NCBI RefSeq assembly: GCF_000263195.1
Contig: NC_018748.1
Span: 1,984,001 to 2,048,000 of the forward strand
Reading direction: 5' to 3'
Length of the DNA: 64,000 bases
From: Emticicia oligotrophica DSM 17448
GTDB taxonomy: Bacteria; Bacteroidota; Bacteroidia; Cytophagales; Spirosomataceae
Shown here: in pieces, positions 49,563 to 57,524 of the stretch
How positions within the stretch are numbered: position 1 is the stretch's first letter
Layout of the letters: each line of letters opens with the position of its first letter
Position numbers and translations under genes: made by a program
Notes under the pieces: generated by a model
What the model was told of the DNA's origin: nothing
The model's database searches: none
The model's input: only the letters and a program-made list of their open reading frames with translations

Positions 49563-52292
49563 TTAGTCAGTCACACATCGGAATCCAACCGTTGCATTGC
49601 GTTCAAAACCTTCTGAAACTCGTAACAAATGTTGACGATGGGTGAGTTTTTGAGGTCCGCCTTGCACATACCACCAACTTGAGGTAGGTTTAAAAAACGA
49701 GCCACCTTTAAGCATGATATACTGATAAGAACCATTCTGATAAACATCGTTCGTGAGTTGCCAAACGCTACCAACCATATCGTTTATTTTTAGTTCACTT
49801 GCACCAGTAGGGTGTTGTCCAACTTTGCTAATTTGTCCGTTTCCGTTATTAGTTTTGGTTGAATCAAACGCATTTCCCCAAGGATAAGCTCGTGAGTCGG
49901 GATATTGGGCGGCATATTGCCATTCTTTTTCAGTAGGAAGGCGTTTGCCTTTTGATTGGCAATAGCTTTGGGCATCTTGATAGCTTACATAAACAGCAGG
50001 ATATTTTCCTAAAGTATCAGGTTGTTTGCTCATTTGCCAGTGCTTCAAAAAATTGAGCTTATCAGTTGGTAGGTATTTAGTTTCCGATAAAAACTTCTTA
50101 AAATCGGCATTACTTACTAGGTTTTGGTCAATCCAGAAGCTTTTCATGAATTGCGTAGTATTATTTTGTTCGTCAGGATAGAATACAAAATCATCACCCC
50201 TTGTAAATGTAAACTTGAAGTTTTGTGCGGGGATTTTTATCATTTTGCTGTAATCAGCCTTGTTTTTTACTTCTGAAATGGCACTAATTAGGCGTGGCGT
50301 CCCAGGTTTTACTTCAAAAATTCGTTCATCAATTAAGCGTGCATTATCAAATAATTGAACCACAAATTTCCCTTCGTAGCTACCAAAATAATCTATCAGT
50401 TTAAGGCTAAAATTTGTTTTTTTGAAAGATTGATAGCTTTGTTCATAGCTTGGTTTGCCTGCCCATATTCTTACTTCTGTTCCACGTGGTGCATTGATTT
50501 TTAGAGAATCTTCGTATAACTGATGGTGAATTTGTAGGAGACTTGGAAATTTCCTGATACAGCCAACTTCTCCTTCATTGTTTGTGCCGAGCCAAGATGC
50601 ATTAAAGGCCTCGGTTTCAACCTCTATATAGAATTTGCCATCGTTTTGTTTGTTTGGCGAAATTTCTTTATGCTGCCAGAGGTCGATGTAATGAAAATCT
50701 TTTGTAGAATCGACGGCAAATAAAGGGCCTTTAAAACCTTCTGGTATTAGGCTGAAAATGGTATAAATGGCTTCATCGTTATTTTTATGCTTCCATTCGT
50801 TTACATAAATCTTGTCTTTAAGCGTAGAAATGAGCGGAACATAGTTTTTTGATTGAAAAAATGCAGAATTTTCACGTAAAATTCTTGATGTTCGACCCAA
50901 ATAGCGGTACTGTTCATCAAGCCACTCAAGCGGTTTCCCATTTTTAAAAATATTGAGTTCTGTACCATAACCATTAAAAAATGAAGTGGCGAATTCTCTT
51001 TTGATAGGTTCGAGGTAAATTTCAGCTACTCGAAAAATAGCGAAGTCTGGGCGTATAAATTTATTGAGGTTCAACAAAGGTGGGTAGTAAAGGGCATTAT
51101 GAACCCTTCCCGAAATAATTCCCGACATATTCTTCGGCACAGCCATTCCTTCCGAATACATGACTACTCCTTTTCTTACACTATCGGCGGCATTTTGTAG
51201 TGCTTTGCTAGATTCGCCTTTTGTATCTAATACCACGCCATCTGCTGAAACAGCCCTTACCAACTCCGCCATGCCATCAAGGTGGCCTTTTTCGCCTTCT
51301 TTGGCCGATATTTTGTAGCTTGTACTTTCATCCCAAGGATTATAGCAGATAAAAAACTTCGTATTTTGTTGACGTGAGTATTCGGCCAATGATTTAATTT
51401 TAGGCAAACCTCCCGGTAAATCACGAAACATGTCCCATTGATTACGTTGGTCGAGGCCGAGCGTTGGCCAAGTTGGCCAAATACCTACGGCATCATTGCC
51501 ACCATAAAGTTTTTTGCCATTTTCTAAGAAATTTTTATAGGCTCCGTAGCCTTCTTTGGGTGTATAAAACCATTTATCCCAGACCATTATTAGGTGCATC
51601 ACGTAGGCATCTCGAATCCATTGCAAATCTTTCCTCTGGTACATCGAGTCATCGAATTTTTCAATATCATATAAATAATTTTCTTGAAAAACCTTTCTGA
51701 TACCTTCTTGCCAATCACCTTGATAAAAATCAACGTAAAGTTCATAAGTCACAGTTCCTTGCGGAGCAATGATGGTTTCAAACCTTTTGCGAGTTGCTTT
51801 TTCCCATGTTTTCCTACGAGTCAGAGCATAAACTTTCTGTTGATTGGTCAGTTCGATGGTAGCATACCCAAGTTCCCAAGCGTTATCGGGTACAATAACA
51901 TTGACAGGCGTTTTATTAGGTTGAAATAAATGCGTTCTTGAAAGCCAATGGTCGCCCAAACCAGTGATGTACACATGTTTATCCGAAACGCCAAATGGAA
52001 CGATGTTTCGGAGGTTTAGGGTGTCATTTGAGATGTTTTTGAAAACAATTTTAGCTTTATAGGCATTTCTGAAGCTTCCTTCGCTTATAAAACTAATTTC
52101 AAACTTTGTTTGCCAATCTTGGTTTAAGGTATTGGTTAGTTGTTTATTTATCTCGAAAGAAAGTAGAGGAGTTATAGCAGTTGGTGCGTGTTCTGAAATT
52201 CTTTTTATTTCGTAATTTTCTAATTTTAATTGTGCCACTTGGCCATGAGTCGCAGCGTATGTGAATAAAATTAAGAGGAAGATTTTTTTCAT
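49563..52292 (-). CDS. Secreted TIM-barrel glycosidase-like protein fused to an FGE-sulfatase (SUMF1-like) domain
   Basis: A 909-residue exported protein (signal MKKIFLLILFTYAATHGQVA). Residues ~20-200 form a beta-sandwich. About 210-520 look like a (beta/alpha)8 glycoside-hydrolase barrel: AVGIWPTWPTLGLDQRNQWD, TKFFICYNPWDES, SADGVVLDTKGES (a candidate nucleophile aspartate at a strand end) and VVMYSEGMA. A second beta domain follows. The last ~220 residues are an FGE-sulfatase fold: SFWIDQNLVSNADFKKFL, AVYVSYQDAQSYCQSKGKRL, PTEKEWQYAAQ, YPWGNAF, NDMVGSVWQLTND and VGFRCV. The Cys pair used by true formylglycine-generating enzymes is missing, so this domain more likely binds a ligand. Substrate unknown. 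Confidence 0.8.
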   Translation of the reverse strand: MKKIFLLILFTYAATHGQVAQLKLENYEIKRISEHAPTAITPLLSFEINKQLTNTLNQDWQTKFEISFISEGSFRNAYKAKIVFKNISNDTLNLRNIVPFGVSDKHVYITGLGDHWLSRTHLFQPNKTPVNVIVPDNAWELGYATIELTNQQKVYALTRRKTWEKATRKRFETIIAPQGTVTYELYVDFYQGDWQEGIRKVFQENYLYDIEKFDDSMYQRKDLQWIRDAYVMHLIMVWDKWFYTPKEGYGAYKNFLENGKKLYGGNDAVGIWPTWPTLGLDQRNQWDMFRDLPGGLPKIKSLAEYSRQQNTKFFICYNPWDESTSYKISAKEGEKGHLDGMAELVRAVSADGVVLDTKGESSKALQNAADSVRKGVVMYSEGMAVPKNMSGIISGRVHNALYYPPLLNLNKFIRPDFAIFRVAEIYLEPIKREFATSFFNGYGTELNIFKNGKPLEWLDEQYRYLGRTSRILRENSAFFQSKNYVPLISTLKDKIYVNEWKHKNNDEAIYTIFSLIPEGFKGPLFAVDSTKDFHYIDLWQHKEISPNKQNDGKFYIEVETEAFNASWLGTNNEGEVGCIRKFPSLLQIHHQLYEDSLKINAPRGTEVRIWAGKPSYEQSYQSFKKTNFSLKLIDYFGSYEGKFVVQLFDNARLIDERIFEVKPGTPRLISAISEVKNKADYSKMIKIPAQNFKFTFTRGDDFVFYPDEQNNTTQFMKSFWIDQNLVSNADFKKFLSETKYLPTDKLNFLKHWQMSKQPDTLGKYPAVYVSYQDAQSYCQSKGKRLPTEKEWQYAAQYPDSRAYPWGNAFDSTKTNNGNGQISKVGQHPTGASELKINDMVGSVWQLTNDVYQNGSYQYIMLKGGSFFKPTSSWWYVQGGPQKLTHRQHLLRVSEGFERNATVGFRCVTD

Positions 52293-52420
52293 AGCTTGAA
52301 GATTAGGTCACGAATGAAATGAATTTAGTGTTGTTTTACCAAATATTTTCCGAAAAATATGGTAATTTGTTGACTATAAAAAATGTAGATAAAGCCGAAA
52401 AGAAAGTTTTATATGAATAT

Positions 52421-53614
52421 ATGATAACAGTAGAACAAGCAGAACAGATAATTTTAGAAAATACTATTCAAATTCCCGCCGAAAAAGTAGGCATTAATGA
52501 TGCTTTGGGAAGAATTTTAGCGGAAGACCTTTGTGCTGACCGAGATTTTCCGCCATTTAATCGAGTGACAATGGATGGAATTGCCATCAGATTCGAGCAA
52601 TGGCGTAGTGGACAAACTGCGTTTTCCATCGAAGCAACGGCGGCAGCGGGGAACCCTGAAAAAACTTTAGGAAATAATCAAAATTGTATAGAAGTAATGA
52701 CTGGTGCGATGTTGCCAGTGAATACTGATACCGTAATTCGTTACGAAGATTTGTCAATCAAAGACAAGGTGGCTACGATTACAGTCGATAATTTATTGGT
52801 TGGGCAAAATATTCACCTACAAGGCTCTGACCGAAAAAACGGTGATATAATTGTACCTAAAGGAAGAAAAATATCAGCAGCTGAAATCGGTGTGGCGGCA
52901 ACCATAGGGAAGGCTGAAATTTTGGTTCAAAGAAAACTACGTGCGGTGGTAATTTCAACTGGGGAAGAGATTGTGTCCATCACCGAAACGCCGCTTCCAC
53001 ACCAAATTCGTACATCGAATGGTTATGCTTTACAAGCTTGTTTGAAAAACTGGGGACTTGAAACGGAAAATGTGTTATTGCCAGATGACCAAGCTATTAT
53101 TGAATCGAAGATAGCTGAGTTTATGGAAACATTCGATGTGTTGATTTTGAGCGGCGGTGTTTCGGCAGGGAAATTTGACTTTGTGCCGCAAGCTCTTGAA
53201 AATCAAGGTGTTAAAAAGCTGTTTCATAAAGTTTCGCAAAGACCAGGAAAACCTTTTTGGTTTGGAAAATCTGCTAAAGGATCATCCATTTTTGCTTTGC
53301 CGGGTAATCCAGTTTCTACCTTCATGTGTTTAAATCGGTATTTCAAAAAATGGCTTGATGCCTCACAAGGCATTGAAAATGAGCAGTTAATGGCCGAATT
53401 AGCTGAGGATTTTACATTCAAACCCGAGCTAACCTTTTTCTTGCAAGTAAAATTGTCATATTCGCTAACCGGCAAAATTTTAGCAAGCCCTGTTGAGGGT
53501 CACGGCTCAGGCGATTTAGCAAATTTAGTTGAAGCTGATGCTTTTCTAGAATTGCCGCTTGAACGTAGTTTCTTTAATAAAGGAGAAGTTTTTAAGGTGT
53601 TTATGTATCGTTAA
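52421..53614 (+). CDS. moeA: Molybdopterin molybdotransferase MoeA
   Basis: A 397-residue enzyme that inserts molybdate into adenylated molybdopterin. The start at 52421 (MITVEQAEQIILENT) is chosen to match family N-termini; the open frame runs 34 codons further upstream, toward the divergent fusion gene. Motifs are PPFNRVTMDGIAI, EVMTGAMLPVNTDTVIRYE, GRKISAAEIGVAATIGK, VVISTGEEIV, the MoCF-biosynthesis loop LSGGVSAGKFDFVPQAL and FALPGNPVSTFMCLNRYF. The GGVSAGKFD stretch replaces the usual GGVSVGDYD with conserved shape. It functions after MoaA in the same pathway. It ends inside the left arm of a very long terminator. Confidence 0.93.
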   Translation: MITVEQAEQIILENTIQIPAEKVGINDALGRILAEDLCADRDFPPFNRVTMDGIAIRFEQWRSGQTAFSIEATAAAGNPEKTLGNNQNCIEVMTGAMLPVNTDTVIRYEDLSIKDKVATITVDNLLVGQNIHLQGSDRKNGDIIVPKGRKISAAEIGVAATIGKAEILVQRKLRAVVISTGEEIVSITETPLPHQIRTSNGYALQACLKNWGLETENVLLPDDQAIIESKIAEFMETFDVLILSGGVSAGKFDFVPQALENQGVKKLFHKVSQRPGKPFWFGKSAKGSSIFALPGNPVSTFMCLNRYFKKWLDASQGIENEQLMAELAEDFTFKPELTFFLQVKLSYSLTGKILASPVEGHGSGDLANLVEADAFLELPLERSFFNKGEVFKVFMYR

Positions 53615-53653
53615 AATAGTTGAGGCACACACAAGGTGTGCCTCAACTATTTT
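53613..53653. terminator. Bidirectional terminator between moeA and the NamZ gene
   Basis: An 18-base perfect stem: AAAATAGTTGAGGCACAC (53613-53630) and its reverse complement (53636-53653) around ACAAG. The left arm includes the last two bases of the moeA stop codon. Confidence 0.9.
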
Positions 53654-53657
53654 AAGT

Positions 53658-54902
53658 TTAAGGGTAAATCAAATATTTCTTTCTTTTAACTTTAAATTCA
53701 CTCAGACCGGGCTCCCAACTTTTTCTGATTTCTGCTTCCGAGAAGCCATCAATAATTTGTTGTTTGAATTTCTCGGTTCCTGCCAGTTTATTAATATCGC
53801 CCATTTGTTTGCTTTGAGTTCGGTCGAAAAACTTGTCTTTATATGGGTAGGCTTTATAAAGTTCCATCATCCATGATAGATTAAGTTGCTTGCTTTTTCG
53901 TAGGGTATTTATATCATATTTTCTCAAATCAAGTCCAAAACATTCTTCATTTTGGTGAAGTGGGGTTTCGCTCATGCCTTGAATACTTACGGGTTTAAAG
54001 CTGAAATCGTATTTACCTTTTAGGGCTGGAGCTCCCAAAACAGTAAACGGAATGTAGGTTCCACGCCCTTGGCTAATAATGGTTCCCTCAAACAAACAAA
54101 CACTCGGATAAAGCATAATAGATTGTTGAGAATTGAGGTTTGGCGATGGAAAAACTGGTAAATCGTAAGGCATTTCGTGGTTGTAGTTGGCCATTTTAAT
54201 AACACGAATTTTGCATTGACGCTTATTCGGAATCCAACCTTCACCATTAATCATTTGAGCAAATTCTCCCATTGTAAGACCATGAGCAATCGGAATTGGG
54301 AAAATACCGATACCTGAATATAAATGCTCTTCTAAAATGGGGCCATCAACCAAATACCCATTTGGGTTCGGGCGGTCTAAAACGATAAGTTCCTTATTAA
54401 ATTCCGCACAAGATTCCATCACGTGGGCAAGTGTGTTGATATAAGTATAGAATCTGGCTCCTACATCTTGTATGTCAAAAATCATCACATCAACATCTTC
54501 TAAATGTTCTTTGGTTGGGCGTTTAATTTTGCCATAAAGTGAAATAATCGGAATACCCGTTTTGGCATCAACTTCATTATTTACCTTCGCACCATTACTG
54601 GCATTGCCACGGAAACCATGTTCGGGTCCAAAAACCTTCACAATATTCACACCCAAACTTAGTAAACTATCTACGCTTGGCTTTTTACCAATAATTGAAG
54701 TTTGATTGACGACCATGGCCACTCGTTTGCCCTTAAGAAGTGGCAAATAGGCCGAAATTTGGTCGGCACCAGTTATGATTTCTTTTTTAGCTACACTAAC
54801 TGAAGATGAGTTATCGGCTAATAATTGCATTTTATTACAAGCAAATAAAAGTACAACGGCTAATTGTAGGGCAAGAAAAATGTTTAAAAGAGGGTTTTTC
54901 AT
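53658..54902 (-). CDS. Exo-beta-N-acetylmuramidase NamZ-type lipoprotein (DUF1343, GH171)
   Basis: A 414-residue probable lipoprotein (hydrophobic N-terminus then LLFAC). The DUF1343 family includes NamZ, which releases MurNAc from the non-reducing ends of peptidoglycan fragments. Visible motifs are VAMVVNQTSI, VKVFGPEHGFRGNA, PIISLYGKIKRPT, MIFDIQDVGARFYTYI, VLDRPNPNGYLVDGP, PIPIAHGLTMGEFA and LFEGTIISQGRGTYIPF; the glutamates and aspartates conserved in the family are in place. It starts 25 bases after a class D beta-lactamase-like gene on the same strand, so the two are likely co-transcribed and work in the periplasm on cell-wall material. Confidence 0.9.
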   Translation of the reverse strand: MKNPLLNIFLALQLAVVLLFACNKMQLLADNSSSVSVAKKEIITGADQISAYLPLLKGKRVAMVVNQTSIIGKKPSVDSLLSLGVNIVKVFGPEHGFRGNASNGAKVNNEVDAKTGIPIISLYGKIKRPTKEHLEDVDVMIFDIQDVGARFYTYINTLAHVMESCAEFNKELIVLDRPNPNGYLVDGPILEEHLYSGIGIFPIPIAHGLTMGEFAQMINGEGWIPNKRQCKIRVIKMANYNHEMPYDLPVFPSPNLNSQQSIMLYPSVCLFEGTIISQGRGTYIPFTVLGAPALKGKYDFSFKPVSIQGMSETPLHQNEECFGLDLRKYDINTLRKSKQLNLSWMMELYKAYPYKDKFFDRTQSKQMGDINKLAGTEKFKQQIIDGFSEAEIRKSWEPGLSEFKVKRKKYLIYP

Positions 54903-54927
54903 AGAGTTTAATGGAAATTGTTGATAT

Positions 54928-55734
54928 CTAATTAATCGCGTTTATTTGTTTCAGAATCTTTCGTGTGATAGTCTTGCGGCATTGGCCAAAATCTGGGTTT
55001 ACTTCACTACGTTTTTTTGCTATTCGAGTGGCGAAAAAGTAAGTGTTGTTGTTTTTTTCGAGGTATCCAACCCACCAACCAGAGTCAATACCGCCGTCAC
55101 GTGTCCAACCAGTTTTTGAACGAATCGTATAGTCAGGTGTTTGCTCAGTAATCATTACTTTTTTCAAAATCTCATAGTTTCGCTTAGAAAAAGGCAGTTT
55201 TTCTTCATAAACATCTCTTAGAAATGTTATTTGGTTTTTAGGCGAAATAACAAATTTGCCAAAATTCCAAAAGTCAACACCTTTTTCTGATAAATCAGCA
55301 TTTCCATAATGACAGGCTTTTAGGTATTTTAGATAATTTTTTCTACCTATCTTCTTGGCCAATTCAATAAAAACCCAGCCTGCTGATACTTCGAAAGCTT
55401 CTTTCACACTCATATCATGGTAGATTTCTGGTCGATAGCCATAAAGCGTAGTGTCAGTTTTTCCAACCCATTTAATTACTTGATTCTCGTCTGAAATTAC
55501 TTTTGTTTCTAAGGCAATCAATAAATTAATAATTTTGAATGTGGAAGCAGGTAAAGTTTCTTTTTGTGCATCAAGCGAATCAGAATAAATCCAACGTTTA
55601 TTTTGATAATCATAAATGGTAGTACTTCCTTTGATTTGACATTCTTCAAAAGCGTGTTGAAAGTTGCTCTGAGCTGTCAAATGGAAACTAAGGCTTAAGC
55701 AATAAAGAAAAATAAGTAGGCGGATGATTTTCAT
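54928..55734 (-). CDS. Class D beta-lactamase-like serine penicillin-recognising protein
   Basis: A 268-residue exported protein (signal MKIIRLLIFLYCLSLSFHLT, then AQ). Class D (OXA) motifs are STFK at 64-67 with the acylated serine and carboxylated-lysine candidate, YGN at 143-145 and KTGW at 207-210. The second motif, normally S-x-V, reads SAG at 117-119. The length and the GWTRDGGIDSGWWVGYL C-terminal region fit OXA enzymes or the related BlaR/MecR sensor domains; with no membrane sensor part this is an enzyme-like stand-alone form. Whether it hydrolyses beta-lactams cannot be told from sequence. The NamZ gene follows 25 bases downstream. Confidence 0.88.
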   Translation of the reverse strand: MKIIRLLIFLYCLSLSFHLTAQSNFQHAFEECQIKGSTTIYDYQNKRWIYSDSLDAQKETLPASTFKIINLLIALETKVISDENQVIKWVGKTDTTLYGYRPEIYHDMSVKEAFEVSAGWVFIELAKKIGRKNYLKYLKACHYGNADLSEKGVDFWNFGKFVISPKNQITFLRDVYEEKLPFSKRNYEILKKVMITEQTPDYTIRSKTGWTRDGGIDSGWWVGYLEKNNNTYFFATRIAKKRSEVNPDFGQCRKTITRKILKQINAIN

Positions 55735-55886
55735 TTGAAAGATTTAAGCATGCTGTCAAAACGAAACCAAAACTACCATTTTATCATTAATTATTGGTGT
55801 TTTTCTAAGTATAAGTTCATAAAACCTAATAACGCTTTTCATTTTTGGGCATTTTTCAATACTTTTGAATAAAAATTTCGTCTAAC

Positions 55887-56297
55887 TTGAAAACATCAAA
55901 AGAAGGCATTATTGAAGTTCCAGTGGTTCCACCCAAAGGTGCAAGCCGTGAAGAACGTAAGGAGTTTTTGCAGGAATCGGCCAATAAATATCTAGAGGCT
56001 ATCGAAACGCAATTGGGGGATTTGAAAAAAGTAGGAAAAAATGCTTTAATCATTGGTGGTGTAATTGTAGCTGCCTATGCGATTACTGAGCTTCTACTTC
56101 CTTCGAATAAGGTAAAGGCTTTACCCACTCCAAAGCCAATTGCTGAAGAAGACGATGAAAATGAAGATTCGTTTGTTTGGGATGCCCTTAAAGGCGTCGC
56201 AACCTCGGTCTTATTGACTATTGCTAAAAATAAGCTCCTCGAAATAATTGATTCTTATACTACCGAATCCACAGAAAATGTCGAGACCAATTCTTGA
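55887..56297 (+). CDS. Small single-pass membrane protein, unrecognised
   Basis: A 136-residue protein starting at TTG 55887 (no in-frame ATG gives a better start). Residues ~15-50 form a charged helix (REERKEFLQESANKYLEAIE), followed by one membrane helix at about 52-70 (ALIIGGVIVAAYAITELLL), an acidic linker (EEDDENED) and an amphipathic C-terminal helix (TSVLLTIAKNKLLEIID). I know no family. The 3' end overlaps the GGGP synthase gene by 20 bases, so translation of the two is probably coupled and the protein may help anchor that lipid enzyme (inference). Confidence 0.7.
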   Translation: MKTSKEGIIEVPVVPPKGASREERKEFLQESANKYLEAIETQLGDLKKVGKNALIIGGVIVAAYAITELLLPSNKVKALPTPKPIAEEDDENEDSFVWDALKGVATSVLLTIAKNKLLEIIDSYTTESTENVETNS

Positions 56298-57036
56298 TAA
56301 AATATATCTCAACAAACAACTACACAAAAAATCATTGGCTGTTTTACTCGACCCAGATAAAGTTGAGTTGGAAACTTTCGATGTATTCTTGTTAGACTGT
56401 GTGGAAAACCATGTGGATTATTTTTTAATAGGGGGAAGCCTAATTACAAATAACATTATGGGCGAGATGATTGCTATTATTCGTCAGAAGACAAATATTC
56501 CAGTAATTATTTTTCCGGGAAATAGCCTTCATGTTGAGCCCAATGCCGATGGAATTTTACTTCTATCTTTAATTTCTGGTAGAAATCCCGAGTATTTAAT
56601 TGGTCAGCACGTAATTGCTGCACCATCTCTTCGTAAAAGCGGTTTAGAAATTCTCTCAACGGGTTATATTTTGGTTGATAGCGGCCGCCAAACTACGGTT
56701 TCTTATATTAGTAATACGACACCCATTCCGCACGATAAGCCCGATGTGGCAGCTTGTACGGCGATGGCGGGCGAAATGCTAGGTCAGAAACTTATGTATT
56801 TAGATGGTGGAAGTGGGGCATTATATCCTGTTTCTGCTAAAATGATTAAGAAAGTGAGAACTTCTATTGATTTACCACTCATTGTTGGTGGAGGAATCAA
56901 TTCTACTGAAAAGGCCTCTGCTGCCCTCGAAGCAGGAGCTGATATTATTGTCATTGGTAATGCTTTTGAGAAAAACCCTGCTTTATTGACTGAAATTGCC
57001 GAGGTCGTTCAAAACTTTAATTTATCTGTTGCTTGA
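56278..57036 (+). CDS. Geranylgeranylglyceryl/heptaprenylglyceryl phosphate synthase family
   Basis: A 252-residue TIM-barrel enzyme of the GGGPS/PcrB family, which joins glycerol-1-phosphate to a polyprenyl diphosphate by an ether link, the first step of archaeal-type lipids. The ATG at 56278 (MSRPILDKIYLN) is chosen; the open frame reaches further upstream inside the preceding gene. Motifs are AVLLDPDKVE, DYFLIGGSLITNN, IIFPGNSLHVEPNADGILLLSLISGRNPEYLIG, LYLDGGSGALYPV-like (MYLDGGSGALYPV) and VGGGINSTEKASAALEAGADIIVIGN for phosphate binding. Bacteroidota members are known; chain length of the prenyl donor is not predictable here. Its stop overlaps the folK start. Confidence 0.92.
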   Translation: MSRPILDKIYLNKQLHKKSLAVLLDPDKVELETFDVFLLDCVENHVDYFLIGGSLITNNIMGEMIAIIRQKTNIPVIIFPGNSLHVEPNADGILLLSLISGRNPEYLIGQHVIAAPSLRKSGLEILSTGYILVDSGRQTTVSYISNTTPIPHDKPDVAACTAMAGEMLGQKLMYLDGGSGALYPVSAKMIKKVRTSIDLPLIVGGGINSTEKASAALEAGADIIVIGNAFEKNPALLTEIAEVVQNFNLSVA

Positions 57037-57524
57037 AACCACACAAAGTTTTTCTTGGATTAGGCTCAAATTTAGGTAATCGTGAAGAAAATTTACGAAA
57101 TGCCATTATTCGTATCAGAGATATAATCGGAGCTATTACGCAAGAATCGGGCATTTACGAAACTGTTGCTTGGGGCTTAACCGACCAAAATGCTTTCTTG
57201 AATCAAGTAATTGCCATTGAGACCAGCTATTCACCCATCGCAGTATTACATCTCATTCTTCGTATTGAGCGTGAAATGGGTCGAATTAGAGAGGTAAAAT
57301 GGGGGGCTCGTATCATTGATATTGATATTCTTTACTACGATGACGAGATGATTTTAACCGAAAATCTTAGTATTCCCCACCCATTTATTCAAGAACGTAA
57401 GTTTGTGTTAGTTCCTTTGTGTGAAATCTCTCCCGAAAATATCCACCCTATACTCAAGCAAACTAATCATCAATTATTATTGGCGTGCCAAGATTCGGGT
57501 GAAGTGAATAAGGTTATTAATTGA
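57033..57524 (+). CDS. folK: 6-hydroxymethyl-7,8-dihydropterin pyrophosphokinase
   Basis: A 163-residue cytoplasmic enzyme that transfers pyrophosphate from ATP to hydroxymethyldihydropterin in folate synthesis. Motifs are KVFLGLGSNLGNREENL at the N-terminus, YETVAWGLTDQNAFLNQVIAIET, LRIEREMGRIREVKWGARIIDIDILYYDD and IPHPFIQERKFVLVPLCEI. All nucleotide- and pterin-binding positions are recognisable. The start is TTG, overlapping the stop of the preceding gene as TTGA, so it belongs to the three-gene unit with the small membrane protein and GGGP synthase. The 3' end overlaps the convergent methyltransferase gene by eight bases. Confidence 0.94.
   Translation: MKPHKVFLGLGSNLGNREENLRNAIIRIRDIIGAITQESGIYETVAWGLTDQNAFLNQVIAIETSYSPIAVLHLILRIEREMGRIREVKWGARIIDIDILYYDDEMILTENLSIPHPFIQERKFVLVPLCEISPENIHPILKQTNHQLLLACQDSGEVNKVIN

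Noticed and set aside
54928-55734. Acquired antibiotic-resistance cassette
   Set aside because: Base composition matches the surroundings, no integron or insertion sequence is present, and the gene is coupled to a wall hydrolase.
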